This document shows, piece by piece, positions 26,217-34,596 of a DNA stretch of 64,000 bases (the stretch's first letter is position 1; each line of letters begins with the position of its first letter). A program made the translations under genes and the position numbers. The notes below the pieces were generated by a model that was not told the origin of the DNA, ran no database searches, and saw nothing but the letters and a program-made list of their open reading frames with translations. The DNA is taken from the NCBI GenBank assembly GCA_943330235.2, contig CALQGY020000004.1:1-64000 (forward strand), in the 5' to 3' direction. The stretch comes from Candidatus Kuenenia stuttgartensis (GTDB lineage Bacteria > Gemmatimonadota > Gemmatimonadetes > Gemmatimonadales > Gemmatimonadaceae).

Positions 26217-27377
26217 TCACCCCAGCACGGGTAACCCGGCGCGTTTCCCCGCGCCCTCGCGCATCCCGCGCTCAATCACGCCACCGCCCAGCACCACTTC
26301 GCCGTCGTACACCACCAGCGATTGGCCCGGCGAAATCGCGCGCACCGCCTCCTCCAGCGCGAACTCCACCACATCATCGTCCAGTCGCACCACCGTGGCG
26401 TCGGCGGCCGTCGCGCGATTGCGCACTTGCACCTGCACGCGATCGCCAATCGCCGGTGGCGTCGCCAGCCAGTTCAGTTCGTGCGCTTCTACGCCGCGCC
26501 CCAGCAACGCCTCGCGCGGACCGATCACGACCGCGCGCTCCGCCGGAATGATTTCCACGACGAACATCGGTTCCGCAAATCCACCGGGCAGGCCTTTGCG
26601 TTGCCCGATGGTGTAGCGCGCGAAGCCCTCGTGTGTGCCAATCACATCGCCCGTGTGCAGCCGGATCGGCCCCGGCGACAACGACGGCGCATCCGCCCCT
26701 AATTGTTCGCGCAGCACGCGCACATGATCGCCGTCGGGCACGAAGCAGATGTCCTGACTCTCCAGCTTCTCGGCCGTGCGCAGACCAAACCGTCGCGCGA
26801 TGGCGCGCGTCTCCGCCTTCGTCTGTCCACCAATCGGCAATACAAGGCGATCGAGTACCGGTCGTTCAATGCCCCAGAGGAAATAACTCTGGTCTTTGGC
26901 TGGATCGAGCCCGCGGCGCATCACGCGCACGCCGTCGCGCATCCCCATGCGCGCGTAGTGCCCAGTGGCCAGCCAGTGTGCGTCAATGGCGTCGGCCTTG
27001 AGCAGCAGATCGCGAAATTTCGTGAACGTGTTGCAGCGCACGCACGGAATGGGTGTGCGGCCGCGTGCATACTCGCGCACAAAATCGTCCAGCACGTCCT
27101 GACCGAACCGGTCCACCAGATTGGTCACGTAGTGCGGAATGCCCAGCGTCTCGCAGACGCGACGGGCGTCGCTGGTGGAGTCGAGCGAGCAGCACGGACG
27201 GTCCACCACGTCGCTGCCGTCGTTGTGCAACTTCATCGTGACGCCTACCACATCGCATCCGGCCTCAACCAACAGCGCGGCCGCCACCGAGGAATCCACG
27301 CCGCCCGACATTGCGACCAACACGCGGTCGCCCCGCTGCGGGCCGATGGCGTCCATCATGTCCATCGCATTATCCAA
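26217..27377 (-). CDS. mnmA: tRNA 2-thiouridine(34) synthase MnmA
   Basis: 386 residues. ATP pyrophosphatase P-loop VAMSGGVDSSVAAALL; catalytic cysteines in PIPCVRCNTFTKF and SQDICFVPDGDH; conserved YFLWGIERPVLDRLVLPIGG and GLPGGFAEPMFVVEI. It thiolates wobble uridine of Glu, Gln and Lys tRNAs. The start overlaps the end of the cysteine desulfurase gene by eight bases, so sulfur donor and acceptor enzymes are co-expressed. Several ATGs (27377, 27365, 27359) are possible. Confidence 0.95.
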   Translation of the reverse strand: MDNAMDMMDAIGPQRGDRVLVAMSGGVDSSVAAALLVEAGCDVVGVTMKLHNDGSDVVDRPCCSLDSTSDARRVCETLGIPHYVTNLVDRFGQDVLDDFVREYARGRTPIPCVRCNTFTKFRDLLLKADAIDAHWLATGHYARMGMRDGVRVMRRGLDPAKDQSYFLWGIERPVLDRLVLPIGGQTKAETRAIARRFGLRTAEKLESQDICFVPDGDHVRVLREQLGADAPSLSPGPIRLHTGDVIGTHEGFARYTIGQRKGLPGGFAEPMFVVEIIPAERAVVIGPREALLGRGVEAHELNWLATPPAIGDRVQVQVRNRATAADATVVRLDDDVVEFALEEAVRAISPGQSLVVYDGEVVLGGGVIERGMREGAGKRAGLPVLG

Positions 27378-28539
27378 ATGCCGGCACGGCTCCGCGCGCC
27401 TTGATGGCCAGCACGCTCATCACCTCGACCACGCGATCGATGCTGCGCGCATCGGTCAATGCCCCAAGCGACAAGCGCAGCGCCGCATTGGCGAGCGTCG
27501 GATCAACGCCCATCGCGCTCAGCACATGCGACGCCGATACGCTGCCGCTTTGACACGCGGAGCCCGCGCTGCATGCAATGCCGCGCATATCGAGCGCCAT
27601 TAACATCGACTCGCTGTCGGTCCCTGGAATAGAGACGTTCGAGATGTGCGTGGCACGCGGCGCGCCTTCGCCGTGAATCACCAAGTCGGGAATGCGCTCG
27701 CGCAGTCGCGACTCTAACGCATCGCGCAACGCGCCAAGGCGCGCGCACTCGGCGTCGTGTTCGGCCACCACCAGTTCCGCCGCCGCCGCAAGCCCCACGG
27801 CAAACGCGACGTTCTCCGTTCCCGGGCGACGACCGCGATCCTGCGAACCGCCGTGGAACAGCGACTCCAGCGGTGTGGCGCGGCGAATGAAGAGGGCGCC
27901 GATACCTTTGGGGGCGCCGAGCTTGTGTCCGGAGATCGTGAGCAAGTCGAAGGGCATCGACTTCGCATCAATGCGGACCTTGCCGAACGCCTGCACGGCG
28001 TCGGTGTGAAAGACCGCACCGGCCGCCTTCGTTTCGGCGGCCAGCGCCGGCACATCCTGCATCACACCGACTTCGTTGTTCACCCACATGATGCTCGCGA
28101 TCGCCACCTGTGCATCGAGCGCGTGCGTGTACGCATCACGATCGACCACACCGCTCGACGTCACCGGGACGATACGCTCTTCGCCCCCTTCGCGCGCAAT
28201 CTGGTGCACCGCCGCGAGCACGGCCTTGTGTTCGATGGGCGTTGTGATCGCCGCGCGGCGCCCCGATGCGCGCAGCGTACGCGCCACGCCCAGAATCGCG
28301 AGGTTGTCGCCCTCGGTGCCGCCGGAGGTGAAGCACACTTCGTCCGCATGCGCACCCAGTGTCTGCGCCACGCGCTCGCGCGCCTCATCCAGCGCGACAC
28401 GCGCTTCACGGCCCCAGCGATGCACGCTGGACGGATTGCCGAAACGCGGGCCGAAGAACGGCATCATCGCGGCCATGACCTCGTCGCGGACGGGCGTCGT
28501 CGCGGCGTGATCCAGGTAGACGGGTTCAGTCATAGACAT
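27370..28539 (-). CDS. Cysteine desulfurase (IscS/NifS family)
   Basis: 389 residues. A fold-type I PLP enzyme: start VYLDHAATTPVRDEVMAAM, PLP lysine in SGHKLGAPKGIGALF, and the mobile sulfur loop with the active Cys in RGIACSAGSACQSG. It moves sulfur from cysteine to acceptors; with mnmA directly downstream the tRNA thiolation route is the evident target, while Fe-S assembly is also possible. The loop form (ACSAGSAC) suits the IscS-type group I. Confidence 0.94.
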   Translation of the reverse strand: MSMTEPVYLDHAATTPVRDEVMAAMMPFFGPRFGNPSSVHRWGREARVALDEARERVAQTLGAHADEVCFTSGGTEGDNLAILGVARTLRASGRRAAITTPIEHKAVLAAVHQIAREGGEERIVPVTSSGVVDRDAYTHALDAQVAIASIMWVNNEVGVMQDVPALAAETKAAGAVFHTDAVQAFGKVRIDAKSMPFDLLTISGHKLGAPKGIGALFIRRATPLESLFHGGSQDRGRRPGTENVAFAVGLAAAAELVVAEHDAECARLGALRDALESRLRERIPDLVIHGEGAPRATHISNVSIPGTDSESMLMALDMRGIACSAGSACQSGSVSASHVLSAMGVDPTLANAALRLSLGALTDARSIDRVVEVMSVLAIKARGAVPAFG

Positions 28540-28617
28540 AAACTAGGCAACTCCGCGACCGAGGGCGACCACCCACGTCGCGCGGTGCCCCGGTCGGTGG
28601 ATGCCGCTCGGCGCCAG

Positions 28618-29280
28618 CTAGTGGCCGAGCCGCCGCAGTAGTGCCCGCACCGGCGCCGCATCCGCGTCATGAATCGCCAGCGGTTGCGCCAGCAGTTCGT
28701 ACCGCCCGGGCGCCACGGCGTCCAACGCGAGATTCTCCAGCACGAACGCCCCGCCGCTGAACAACGCGTGATGCACCGGCAGCGCCTGGCTGGTCCGCCG
28801 GTCGGCACTGGGCGCATCGCTGCCCCAGAGCCGCACGCCGTGATCCAGCAGCCACTGCACGGCCTCCAGGCTCAGCGCGGGCCAATCGTCGGGGAACACG
28901 CCCGACGCGATCGACTGGCCGGTGCGCAGCAGCACCCGAGGCGATGGCGCCTCGCCCAGTAACGACGCCAGCAGCGACGCCGAGAGATCAAGCGCGAGCG
29001 GATGCGACGGCGGCAAGGCAATCACATCGCACACGCCCACGAACACGTCAACCGGCAGCGACTGACTCGCGGCCCAATGCGACTCCACGTGCATGGGCGC
29101 ATCGGCGTGCGTGCCCACGTGCGGACTGCCCGTCAGCACGCCGAGATTGACGCTGTCGCCCTGCTCGCGCCGACAGGTCCACCCGCACGAAAACGGCACG
29201 TCGCCGGGCCACGGCGGCGTACCGGCCGACATCGGAATGGAGATGTCGATCAAGGGCTCGTGGCGCGCGTCGTTGTACAC
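28618..29280 (-). CDS. kynB: Arylformamidase (kynurenine formamidase), cyclase family
   Basis: 220 residues from GTG 29280 (a TTG one codon upstream is equally possible; an open frame further upstream lies inside kynA and is not real). The family metal motif is in TGSPHVGTHADAPMHV. Other conserved parts are PLIDISIPMSAGTPPWPGD and LRTGQSIASGVFPDDW. The enzyme hydrolyses N-formylkynurenine to kynurenine, the step after tryptophan 2,3-dioxygenase, whose gene ends just upstream. Together the two form a short tryptophan-to-kynurenine route. Confidence 0.92.
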   Translation of the reverse strand: MYNDARHEPLIDISIPMSAGTPPWPGDVPFSCGWTCRREQGDSVNLGVLTGSPHVGTHADAPMHVESHWAASQSLPVDVFVGVCDVIALPPSHPLALDLSASLLASLLGEAPSPRVLLRTGQSIASGVFPDDWPALSLEAVQWLLDHGVRLWGSDAPSADRRTSQALPVHHALFSGGAFVLENLALDAVAPGRYELLAQPLAIHDADAAPVRALLRRLGH

Positions 29281-29287
29281 CAACGAC

Positions 29288-30067
29288 TCAGTGCTTGCCG
29301 TAGAACTCGCTGCGGACCGCCCACAGCGCCGGGAAGAAACGCTGCGCCACGGTGCGCGCGAGATACTTCGCGCCCAGCGTGCCACCGGTGCCGAAGGTGC
29401 CCGGACCGATGATGCGCTCCACCAACTGCACATGCAGGAAGCGCCAGCGGGCGAACCGCTGTTCGAACTCCAGCAGCCCTTCAATCAGCAGAAACATCGG
29501 CGTGGGGCCGGGGCCCAGATACAGCGACTCCAGCGTCACGCCCTCGTGCGCCAAGAGCGCCAGCGCGAGGTCCTGCAACACGGGCCGCGCCAGCGCCGCG
29601 GCGACTTCGGCCGGCGGATCGCCATGCTCCGCGATGGCCGCCATGAAGTGCGCATCGCGCAAGCCGGCCGTGGCTTCAATCGCGCGGAACTGCGCACTCT
29701 GTGATCCGCTGGACGCGCCGAGGTACGCGCGGAACTGCGCGAAGCGCTGCGGCGGCAGCGTGTCCAGCGCGGTCAGTTGCTGCGCGATAATCTCGGTCAG
29801 CACGTTGATGCGCTGGATGGCCAGCAGTGCACGCATCGCGTCGAACTGCTCGAGCGCCGTGATCATCGTATCCATCTCGTGGCGCAACACCTTGAACCAC
29901 AATTCACTGGCTTGATGCACCACGATGAACAACAGTTCGTCCGGATGCGCCGGCGTGGACTGGAGCGTCTGCAGCGCTAACAGCTCGTCAAGCCGGAGAT
30001 AGCTGGCGTAATCGATGCCGCGCGTGGCACCGGCGTGCGCGTGATCCGACGGGGAGTGCGTGCTCAT
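29288..30067 (-). CDS. kynA: Tryptophan 2,3-dioxygenase
   Basis: 259 residues. Haem enzyme opening the indole ring of tryptophan. Signature segments are IDYASYLRLDELLALQTLQS, DELLFIVVHQASELWFKVL and, near the C-terminus, FLHVQLVERIIGPGTFGTGG. Length and spacing are normal for bacterial TDO. kynB follows eight bases later. No kynureninase gene is nearby, so the fate of kynurenine is open. Confidence 0.95.
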   Translation of the reverse strand: MSTHSPSDHAHAGATRGIDYASYLRLDELLALQTLQSTPAHPDELLFIVVHQASELWFKVLRHEMDTMITALEQFDAMRALLAIQRINVLTEIIAQQLTALDTLPPQRFAQFRAYLGASSGSQSAQFRAIEATAGLRDAHFMAAIAEHGDPPAEVAAALARPVLQDLALALLAHEGVTLESLYLGPGPTPMFLLIEGLLEFEQRFARWRFLHVQLVERIIGPGTFGTGGTLGAKYLARTVAQRFFPALWAVRSEFYGKH

Positions 30068-30094
30068 GCGGTGTCCGGTAGGTGGTGGCGTCCA

Positions 30095-30817
30095 TCAGAA
30101 AGTGGAGACGTCGAGCGTCGTCACATCATCGACGCGCATAGTCTCTTCGGTAAGAAACGCCTCGCCGTACCGCGCGCGGATGAGTGAGCCATAGCGTGCG
30201 GCGTGGTGCGTCACCATGTCGTACAGCGGCTCCCCGTTCGGATAGACCTCGCCCGCTTGGGTCGCCCCGTCGAACTGCGATCCGTAGCAACGAATCGCCG
30301 CCATCTTGCGCTCGAATTGGTCCGTGATCTCCACCACGAAGGTGGGCTTCACCGGATCTTCGCGGTACGAGATCGCGTGCAGCAGTTTGAACGGCCGCAC
30401 CGCCTCGGCATCGCTTGGCGCATACTTGGCCAGTCCGGCCAGAAAGCAGGCGTCGCGAATCAATTCGGTGGCGCGGCGGTGGTCGGGATGCCGTCCTGTT
30501 GGCGCCGGCGCAATCACCACGCGTGGCCGCAAGCGTCGCAACACGTGCACCAGTCGCGCCCGCGTGTCGTCGTCGTTGCGGATTCCCGCATCGGGGAGCC
30601 CGAGATTCTCGCGCACCGCCAGCCCCATCACGCGCGCGGCGGCTTCGGCTTCCGCAGCCCGCACGGCGGCCGAACCGCGGGTGCCCATTTCGCCCTGCGT
30701 GAGATCGAGCACGCCGACGGCATGCCCCGCGTCCACCGCGCGGATGAGCGTGCCGCCGCAGGTGAGTTCAGCATCGTCGCGATGGGCCGCGATGGCGAGG
30801 AGAGAAAGGCCGGTCAT
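30095..30817 (-). CDS. BshB1-like N-acetylglucosaminyl deacetylase
   Basis: 240 residues from ATG 30817; a longer open frame upstream overlaps repeats and is not convincing. LmbE/PIG-L family: zinc motif AHRDD (usually AHPDD), GVLDLTQGEMGTRGSAAVRA, ENLGLPDAGI and RHPDHRRATELIRDACF. The GEMGTRG and LPD patterns are those of the bacillithiol deacetylase BshB1, which removes acetyl from GlcNAc-malate. Whether this organism makes bacillithiol is unproven. It lies downstream of hemG and upstream of kynA on the same strand. Confidence 0.82.
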   Translation of the reverse strand: MTGLSLLAIAAHRDDAELTCGGTLIRAVDAGHAVGVLDLTQGEMGTRGSAAVRAAEAEAAARVMGLAVRENLGLPDAGIRNDDDTRARLVHVLRRLRPRVVIAPAPTGRHPDHRRATELIRDACFLAGLAKYAPSDAEAVRPFKLLHAISYREDPVKPTFVVEITDQFERKMAAIRCYGSQFDGATQAGEVYPNGEPLYDMVTHHAARYGSLIRARYGEAFLTEETMRVDDVTTLDVSTF

Positions 30818-30872
30818 ACTGCAGGGTAGGGGGCAACTCGCGATGCGACAAGCCCTCGAGTGCCCACCCGGA

Positions 30873-30926
30873 CGAGACGGTCCGGCCGAGACGGCCTGCC
30901 GAGACGGCCTGCTTAGACGGCTTGCG
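30873..30926 (+). repeat. Four degenerate GAGACGGCCTGC tandem units
   Basis: CGAGACGGTCCGGC, CGAGACGGCCTGC, CGAGACGGCCTGCT and TAGACGGCTTGCG follow each other. The last unit overlaps the stop codon of hemG (minus strand). The units look like tandem duplications of the hemG 3' end, where the coding sequence ends. Confidence 0.6.
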
Positions 30927-32442
30927 TCAGGTAGCGTTCCACGCGACCAGCGATCTGTTGGCCGCTGGCCACGCAATCACCGACGGACACGCCGTTCCGG
31001 TAGTTCCCGCCCAGATAGAGCCCGGGATTGGCCGCTTCCGTCGCGTCGGCGGCGGTCTTTACCGTCTGATAGCCCACGGTGTACTGCGGGATGGCGCGCG
31101 GCCAGAAGATGTGGTGCGTGAACACGGGGGCCGCGGACGCCCCCACCAGGTCGCGGAGCTCGTGGCACACACGACGCACGACCTGCTCGGTGGACTCACG
31201 CGCTAGCTCGGGGGTTCGCGAGCCGCCCACGAAGCACGTAATGACCACGTGGTCGGCGGGCGCACGATCGGGAAACAGCGACGTACTGAACAAGGCGCCG
31301 AGAATCGTTTCGCGCTCCACCCCGGGCACGAGCATGCCAAACCCGTCCAACGGATGGGCCACGTCGGCGCGTCGGAAACCGAGCGTCAGCGTGCTCACGG
31401 GCGGGTACTCGACGTTCTCGATGGGCCGCGACAGCTGACGCATGTCGCCGGGCAATTCCATCGCCGACAGCGCGTGCGCCGGCGTGGCCATTACGACGGC
31501 GTCGAAGGCCTGCACGGATGCGGCGCCGTCCTGGCCGGTATCAACCATCCAGCGCGCTCCCTCGCGATGCAGCAGGCGCACCGGGCATCCCAGCCGCACC
31601 GCTCCATCCAGCGAGGCTTCGAGGGCATCGGTCAGCGTCTGCATGCCGTCGATAAAAGAGATCAGCCGCGAGCGCGTTGGAGACGGCGCCGCTGCCTGTG
31701 CCGCGGCCGCGGCCGGTACCGCGGCCTGTGCCGCGGCCTGTGCCGCGGCCTGTGCCGGTGTCGCAGCCGTCTCCTCGAGCGCCGCGGAACGTCCGTCGGC
31801 GCGCGCGGTCGCCGCGGCGCGACGGGCGTCGCGCCGCTGTAGCATCAGCCCTTTGGAGAGTGAGCCGTAGCGCTCCTCCAACGACTGCACGCGGGGGAAC
31901 GCGTGTGCCATCGAGAGGCGCTCAGGATCTCCCGCGAAGATGCCGGAGATGAACGGATCCACGGCGTAGTCGAGCACCTCGGGCCCCATGCGGCGGCGTA
32001 CGAAGGACGCCACCGATTCATCACCTGTGGCCGTCCGGCGCTTCACCAACGGCTCCATCAGCACGCGCAGTTTGGCGCGTAACGAGAACAGCCGCGTCCC
32101 CAGCATCGCGGGCGGCGTGAGGGGGAAGGGCACCAATTTCCGCTGTCGCACGAGATAGCGGCGATTCGCGTCCGGGTTTGCTTCGACGACGTCACCCTGC
32201 AGATCGAGCTGCGCCAAGAGTGCGTCCACCGGCGCCGACGTCACAAACGAGTTGGGGCCGTGCTCCGCGAGGAACCCGTCCGTGTGCGTGGTGCGAATGA
32301 CGCCGCCGGAGTGATCACTCGCCTCGAAGACCGTCACGTCAATACCGCGACGGCGAAGCTCGTGCGCGGCCACGAGGCCGGTGATCCCGGCCCCGACGAC
32401 GGCCACGGTACGTCGTCGGGTACCTCCGTTCGGCTCGGTCAT
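30913..32442 (-). CDS. hemG: Protoporphyrinogen oxidase (HemY type)
   Basis: 509 residues from ATG 32442 (a TTG four codons upstream is also in frame). FAD-binding start VAVVGAGITGLVAAHELRRR, GGVIRTTHTDGFLAEHGPNS and the late AANPGLYLGGNYRNGVSVGDC segment identify the oxygen-dependent protoporphyrinogen IX oxidase family. Product protoporphyrin IX is the branch point between haem and bacteriochlorophyll. A low-complexity Ala/Gln-rich insert of about 50 residues (TPAQAAAQAAAQAAVPAAAA) interrupts the middle domain. It ends the hemA-hemE-hemF series. Confidence 0.9.
   Translation of the reverse strand: MTEPNGGTRRRTVAVVGAGITGLVAAHELRRRGIDVTVFEASDHSGGVIRTTHTDGFLAEHGPNSFVTSAPVDALLAQLDLQGDVVEANPDANRRYLVRQRKLVPFPLTPPAMLGTRLFSLRAKLRVLMEPLVKRRTATGDESVASFVRRRMGPEVLDYAVDPFISGIFAGDPERLSMAHAFPRVQSLEERYGSLSKGLMLQRRDARRAAATARADGRSAALEETAATPAQAAAQAAAQAAVPAAAAAQAAAPSPTRSRLISFIDGMQTLTDALEASLDGAVRLGCPVRLLHREGARWMVDTGQDGAASVQAFDAVVMATPAHALSAMELPGDMRQLSRPIENVEYPPVSTLTLGFRRADVAHPLDGFGMLVPGVERETILGALFSTSLFPDRAPADHVVITCFVGGSRTPELARESTEQVVRRVCHELRDLVGASAAPVFTHHIFWPRAIPQYTVGYQTVKTAADATEAANPGLYLGGNYRNGVSVGDCVASGQQIAGRVERYLTQAV
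31694..31759 (-). repeat. hemG: Tandem repeat within hemG (Ala-rich insert)
   Basis: CCTGTGCCGCGG recurs three to four times, separated by a similar GC-rich stretch. In frame it encodes AAAQAAAQ, so copy changes keep the reading frame (12-base unit). The rest of the family usually lacks this loop. Confidence 0.75.
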
Positions 32443-32473
32443 TCGACGAGGCAACTCGGCGAAACGGGACGCC

Positions 32474-33475
32474 TCACGTGCGGGCTTCGTCAGCCGAGGC
32501 CCAGTCGCGCGGCGCGAGCATGGCGATGAGTCGCGCTTGGAACGAGTCCGGCTGATAGCGCGGGGCGTACTGCCACATCGCCAACGGCGGGAGGCTCATC
32601 AGCACACTTTCAACGCGCGCATGCGTTTGCAGTCCGAAGATGGTCCCGCGATCATGCACCAGATTGAACTCGACGTAGCGGCCACGACGGACCAACTGGA
32701 AATCGCGTTCCGCGGCGCTGAACGGCTCGTCGCGGCGGAGCGCGACAATGGGCTCGTACGCGTGACGGACTGACCGCGCCACGTCCGTCACGAACGCCGT
32801 GATCTGCTCGTGATTGAGGCCGTTCTCCTCCGACGGACGCAGGTGGTCGAAGAAGATGCCGCCAACACCACGGGCCTCATTGTCGCGGTGGACATTGACG
32901 AAGTATTCGTCGCACCACTGCTTGAACTGCGCATGAAACGAATCATGGTGCCGGTCGCACATCGTGCGCAGCGCGCGATGGAACGTGCGCGCATCGTCCT
33001 CGTGCGGGTAAAAGGGCGTCAGGTCGGAGCCGCCGCCGTACCAGCAATCCGTGAGCTGGCCGGACTCGTCGGTCAGCTCGAAATAGCGCACGTTCAGGTG
33101 AATCGTCGGGACCTTCGGGCTACGCGGATGCACGACGAGGCTCACGCCCGTGGCAAAGAATTGGGTCGCGCCGGCCGCCGCGCCGTGGCCCCCGAGACGC
33201 CGCGCGGCGAGTTCGGGCAGCTCGCCCATCACCGCGGACCGATTGATGCCGGCTTTCTCGAACGTCCGGCCGTCCGTCATCACGCGCGCCACACCGCCAC
33301 CGCCGCCTGGCCGCTCCCATCGATCTTCGATGAACGTGCCGCCACCATCAAGCCGACCGAAAAACGAGGTCAGCTCATCGTGCAGGCCGGCAATCCAGCG
33401 AATGGCTTCCGCCCGACGTGACTCGGTCGTGCGGGCCGGGGTAGGACGTCCGATGAAAGACACAGCAGCAGTCAT
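32474..33475 (-). CDS. hemF: Oxygen-dependent coproporphyrinogen III oxidase
   Basis: 333 residues. HemF landmarks are GGGTFIEDRWERPGGGGGVA, HPRSPKVPTIHLNVRYFEL, GGGSDLTPFYPHEDDARTFH and VEFNLVHDRGTIFGLQT. It decarboxylates two propionates using O2, which fits an aerobic lifestyle. The start overlaps hemE's stop (ATGA), so translation is coupled. The oxygen-independent HemN is not in this window. Confidence 0.97.
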   Translation of the reverse strand: MTAAVSFIGRPTPARTTESRRAEAIRWIAGLHDELTSFFGRLDGGGTFIEDRWERPGGGGGVARVMTDGRTFEKAGINRSAVMGELPELAARRLGGHGAAAGATQFFATGVSLVVHPRSPKVPTIHLNVRYFELTDESGQLTDCWYGGGSDLTPFYPHEDDARTFHRALRTMCDRHHDSFHAQFKQWCDEYFVNVHRDNEARGVGGIFFDHLRPSEENGLNHEQITAFVTDVARSVRHAYEPIVALRRDEPFSAAERDFQLVRRGRYVEFNLVHDRGTIFGLQTHARVESVLMSLPPLAMWQYAPRYQPDSFQARLIAMLAPRDWASADEART

Positions 33476-34596
33476 GCAGGCCTCGGAGAAAAGGGCGTGG
33501 CGTCGGTCGAGACGCCTGCAGCGGCGAGATGTTCTTCAGTCCAGCGCCATTCTTTGACGGCATCAACGAACGCGCGAGCGTGCGCGGGCGCGACATCCGG
33601 GAGGATGCCGTGACCGAGGTTGGCCACATGACCGATTGGCCCGAACCCGGCGATCATCTCGTGGGTCCGTCGACGAATCTCCGCGGGCGATGCGTACAAC
33701 GCGCAGGGGTCCAGATTCCCCTGCATGGCCACGTTCAATCCGGCACACAACGCGCGGGCACTGCGCGGCGACGAATGCCAGTCCACGCCAACCGCCTCGG
33801 CCTGCGTCGCTTCAGCGATATCGCGCAGCGCCCATCCCGCGCCCGGCGCGAAGACGATCAGCGGCACGCCCGTGGGGCGAACGCGCGCCGCGATGCGCGC
33901 GAGATACGGCAGCGAGTACGCACGGAACTCCTCCGGGCCAAGCGAGCCGGCCCACGACTCAAAGAGCTGCACCACCTGCGCCCCCGCCGCAATTTGTGCC
34001 AGCAGGAAATCACCGACGGCGGTCGCGAGCTTATCCAGCAGCGCATGGGCCATCGTCGGCTGTTCGAACAACATCCGCTTGGCCAGCGCGAACTGCTTGG
34101 TGCCTTTGCCTTCCACCATATAGGCCGCCAGCGTCCACGGCGCCCCCGCAAACCCGATGAGCGGCACGCGGTCGTTGATCTCACGGCGGGCCAGACGGAT
34201 CGCGTCCAGCATGTAGCCCAGGCTTTCGTTCGGATCCACCGGCTGCAACCGATCGAGATCGGCCATCGCGCGCAACGGACTCGTGAACTGCGGCCCGATC
34301 CCTTCATCAAGCGTCAGGTGCATACCCATCGCCTCGGGCACCACCAAAATGTCGCTGAAGATGATGGCCGCATCGACTCCGACCAGATCGAGCGGCTGCA
34401 GCGTCACTTCGACGGCGAGTTCCGGCGTCCGGCACATCGTGAGGAAATCGGACTTCGCGCGCACCGCGCGATACTCCGGCAAATAGCGGCCGGCTTGCCG
34501 CATCATCCATACGGGCGGGCGCTCGACGGGCTCACGACGGAGGGCCCGGAGCAGCAAATCGTTGTCGGGCTGGCGCCCAGCTGGAGAAGAGGTCAC
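33472..34596 (-). CDS. hemE: Uroporphyrinogen decarboxylase
   Basis: 374 residues. The signatures PPVWMMRQAGRYLPEYRAVR and GFAGAPWTLAAYMVEGKGTK are clear, as is GNLDPCALY near the end. Converts uroporphyrinogen III to coproporphyrinogen III, feeding HemF directly. Overlaps hemA by four bases at its start and hemF at its end. Confidence 0.97.
   Translation of the reverse strand: MTSSPAGRQPDNDLLLRALRREPVERPPVWMMRQAGRYLPEYRAVRAKSDFLTMCRTPELAVEVTLQPLDLVGVDAAIIFSDILVVPEAMGMHLTLDEGIGPQFTSPLRAMADLDRLQPVDPNESLGYMLDAIRLARREINDRVPLIGFAGAPWTLAAYMVEGKGTKQFALAKRMLFEQPTMAHALLDKLATAVGDFLLAQIAAGAQVVQLFESWAGSLGPEEFRAYSLPYLARIAARVRPTGVPLIVFAPGAGWALRDIAEATQAEAVGVDWHSSPRSARALCAGLNVAMQGNLDPCALYASPAEIRRRTHEMIAGFGPIGHVANLGHGILPDVAPAHARAFVDAVKEWRWTEEHLAAAGVSTDATPFSPRPA

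Noticed and set aside
29281-29484. N-terminal extension of kynB inside kynA
   Set aside because: Ser/Arg-rich out-of-frame reading of kynA; the conserved start lies just after the kynA stop.
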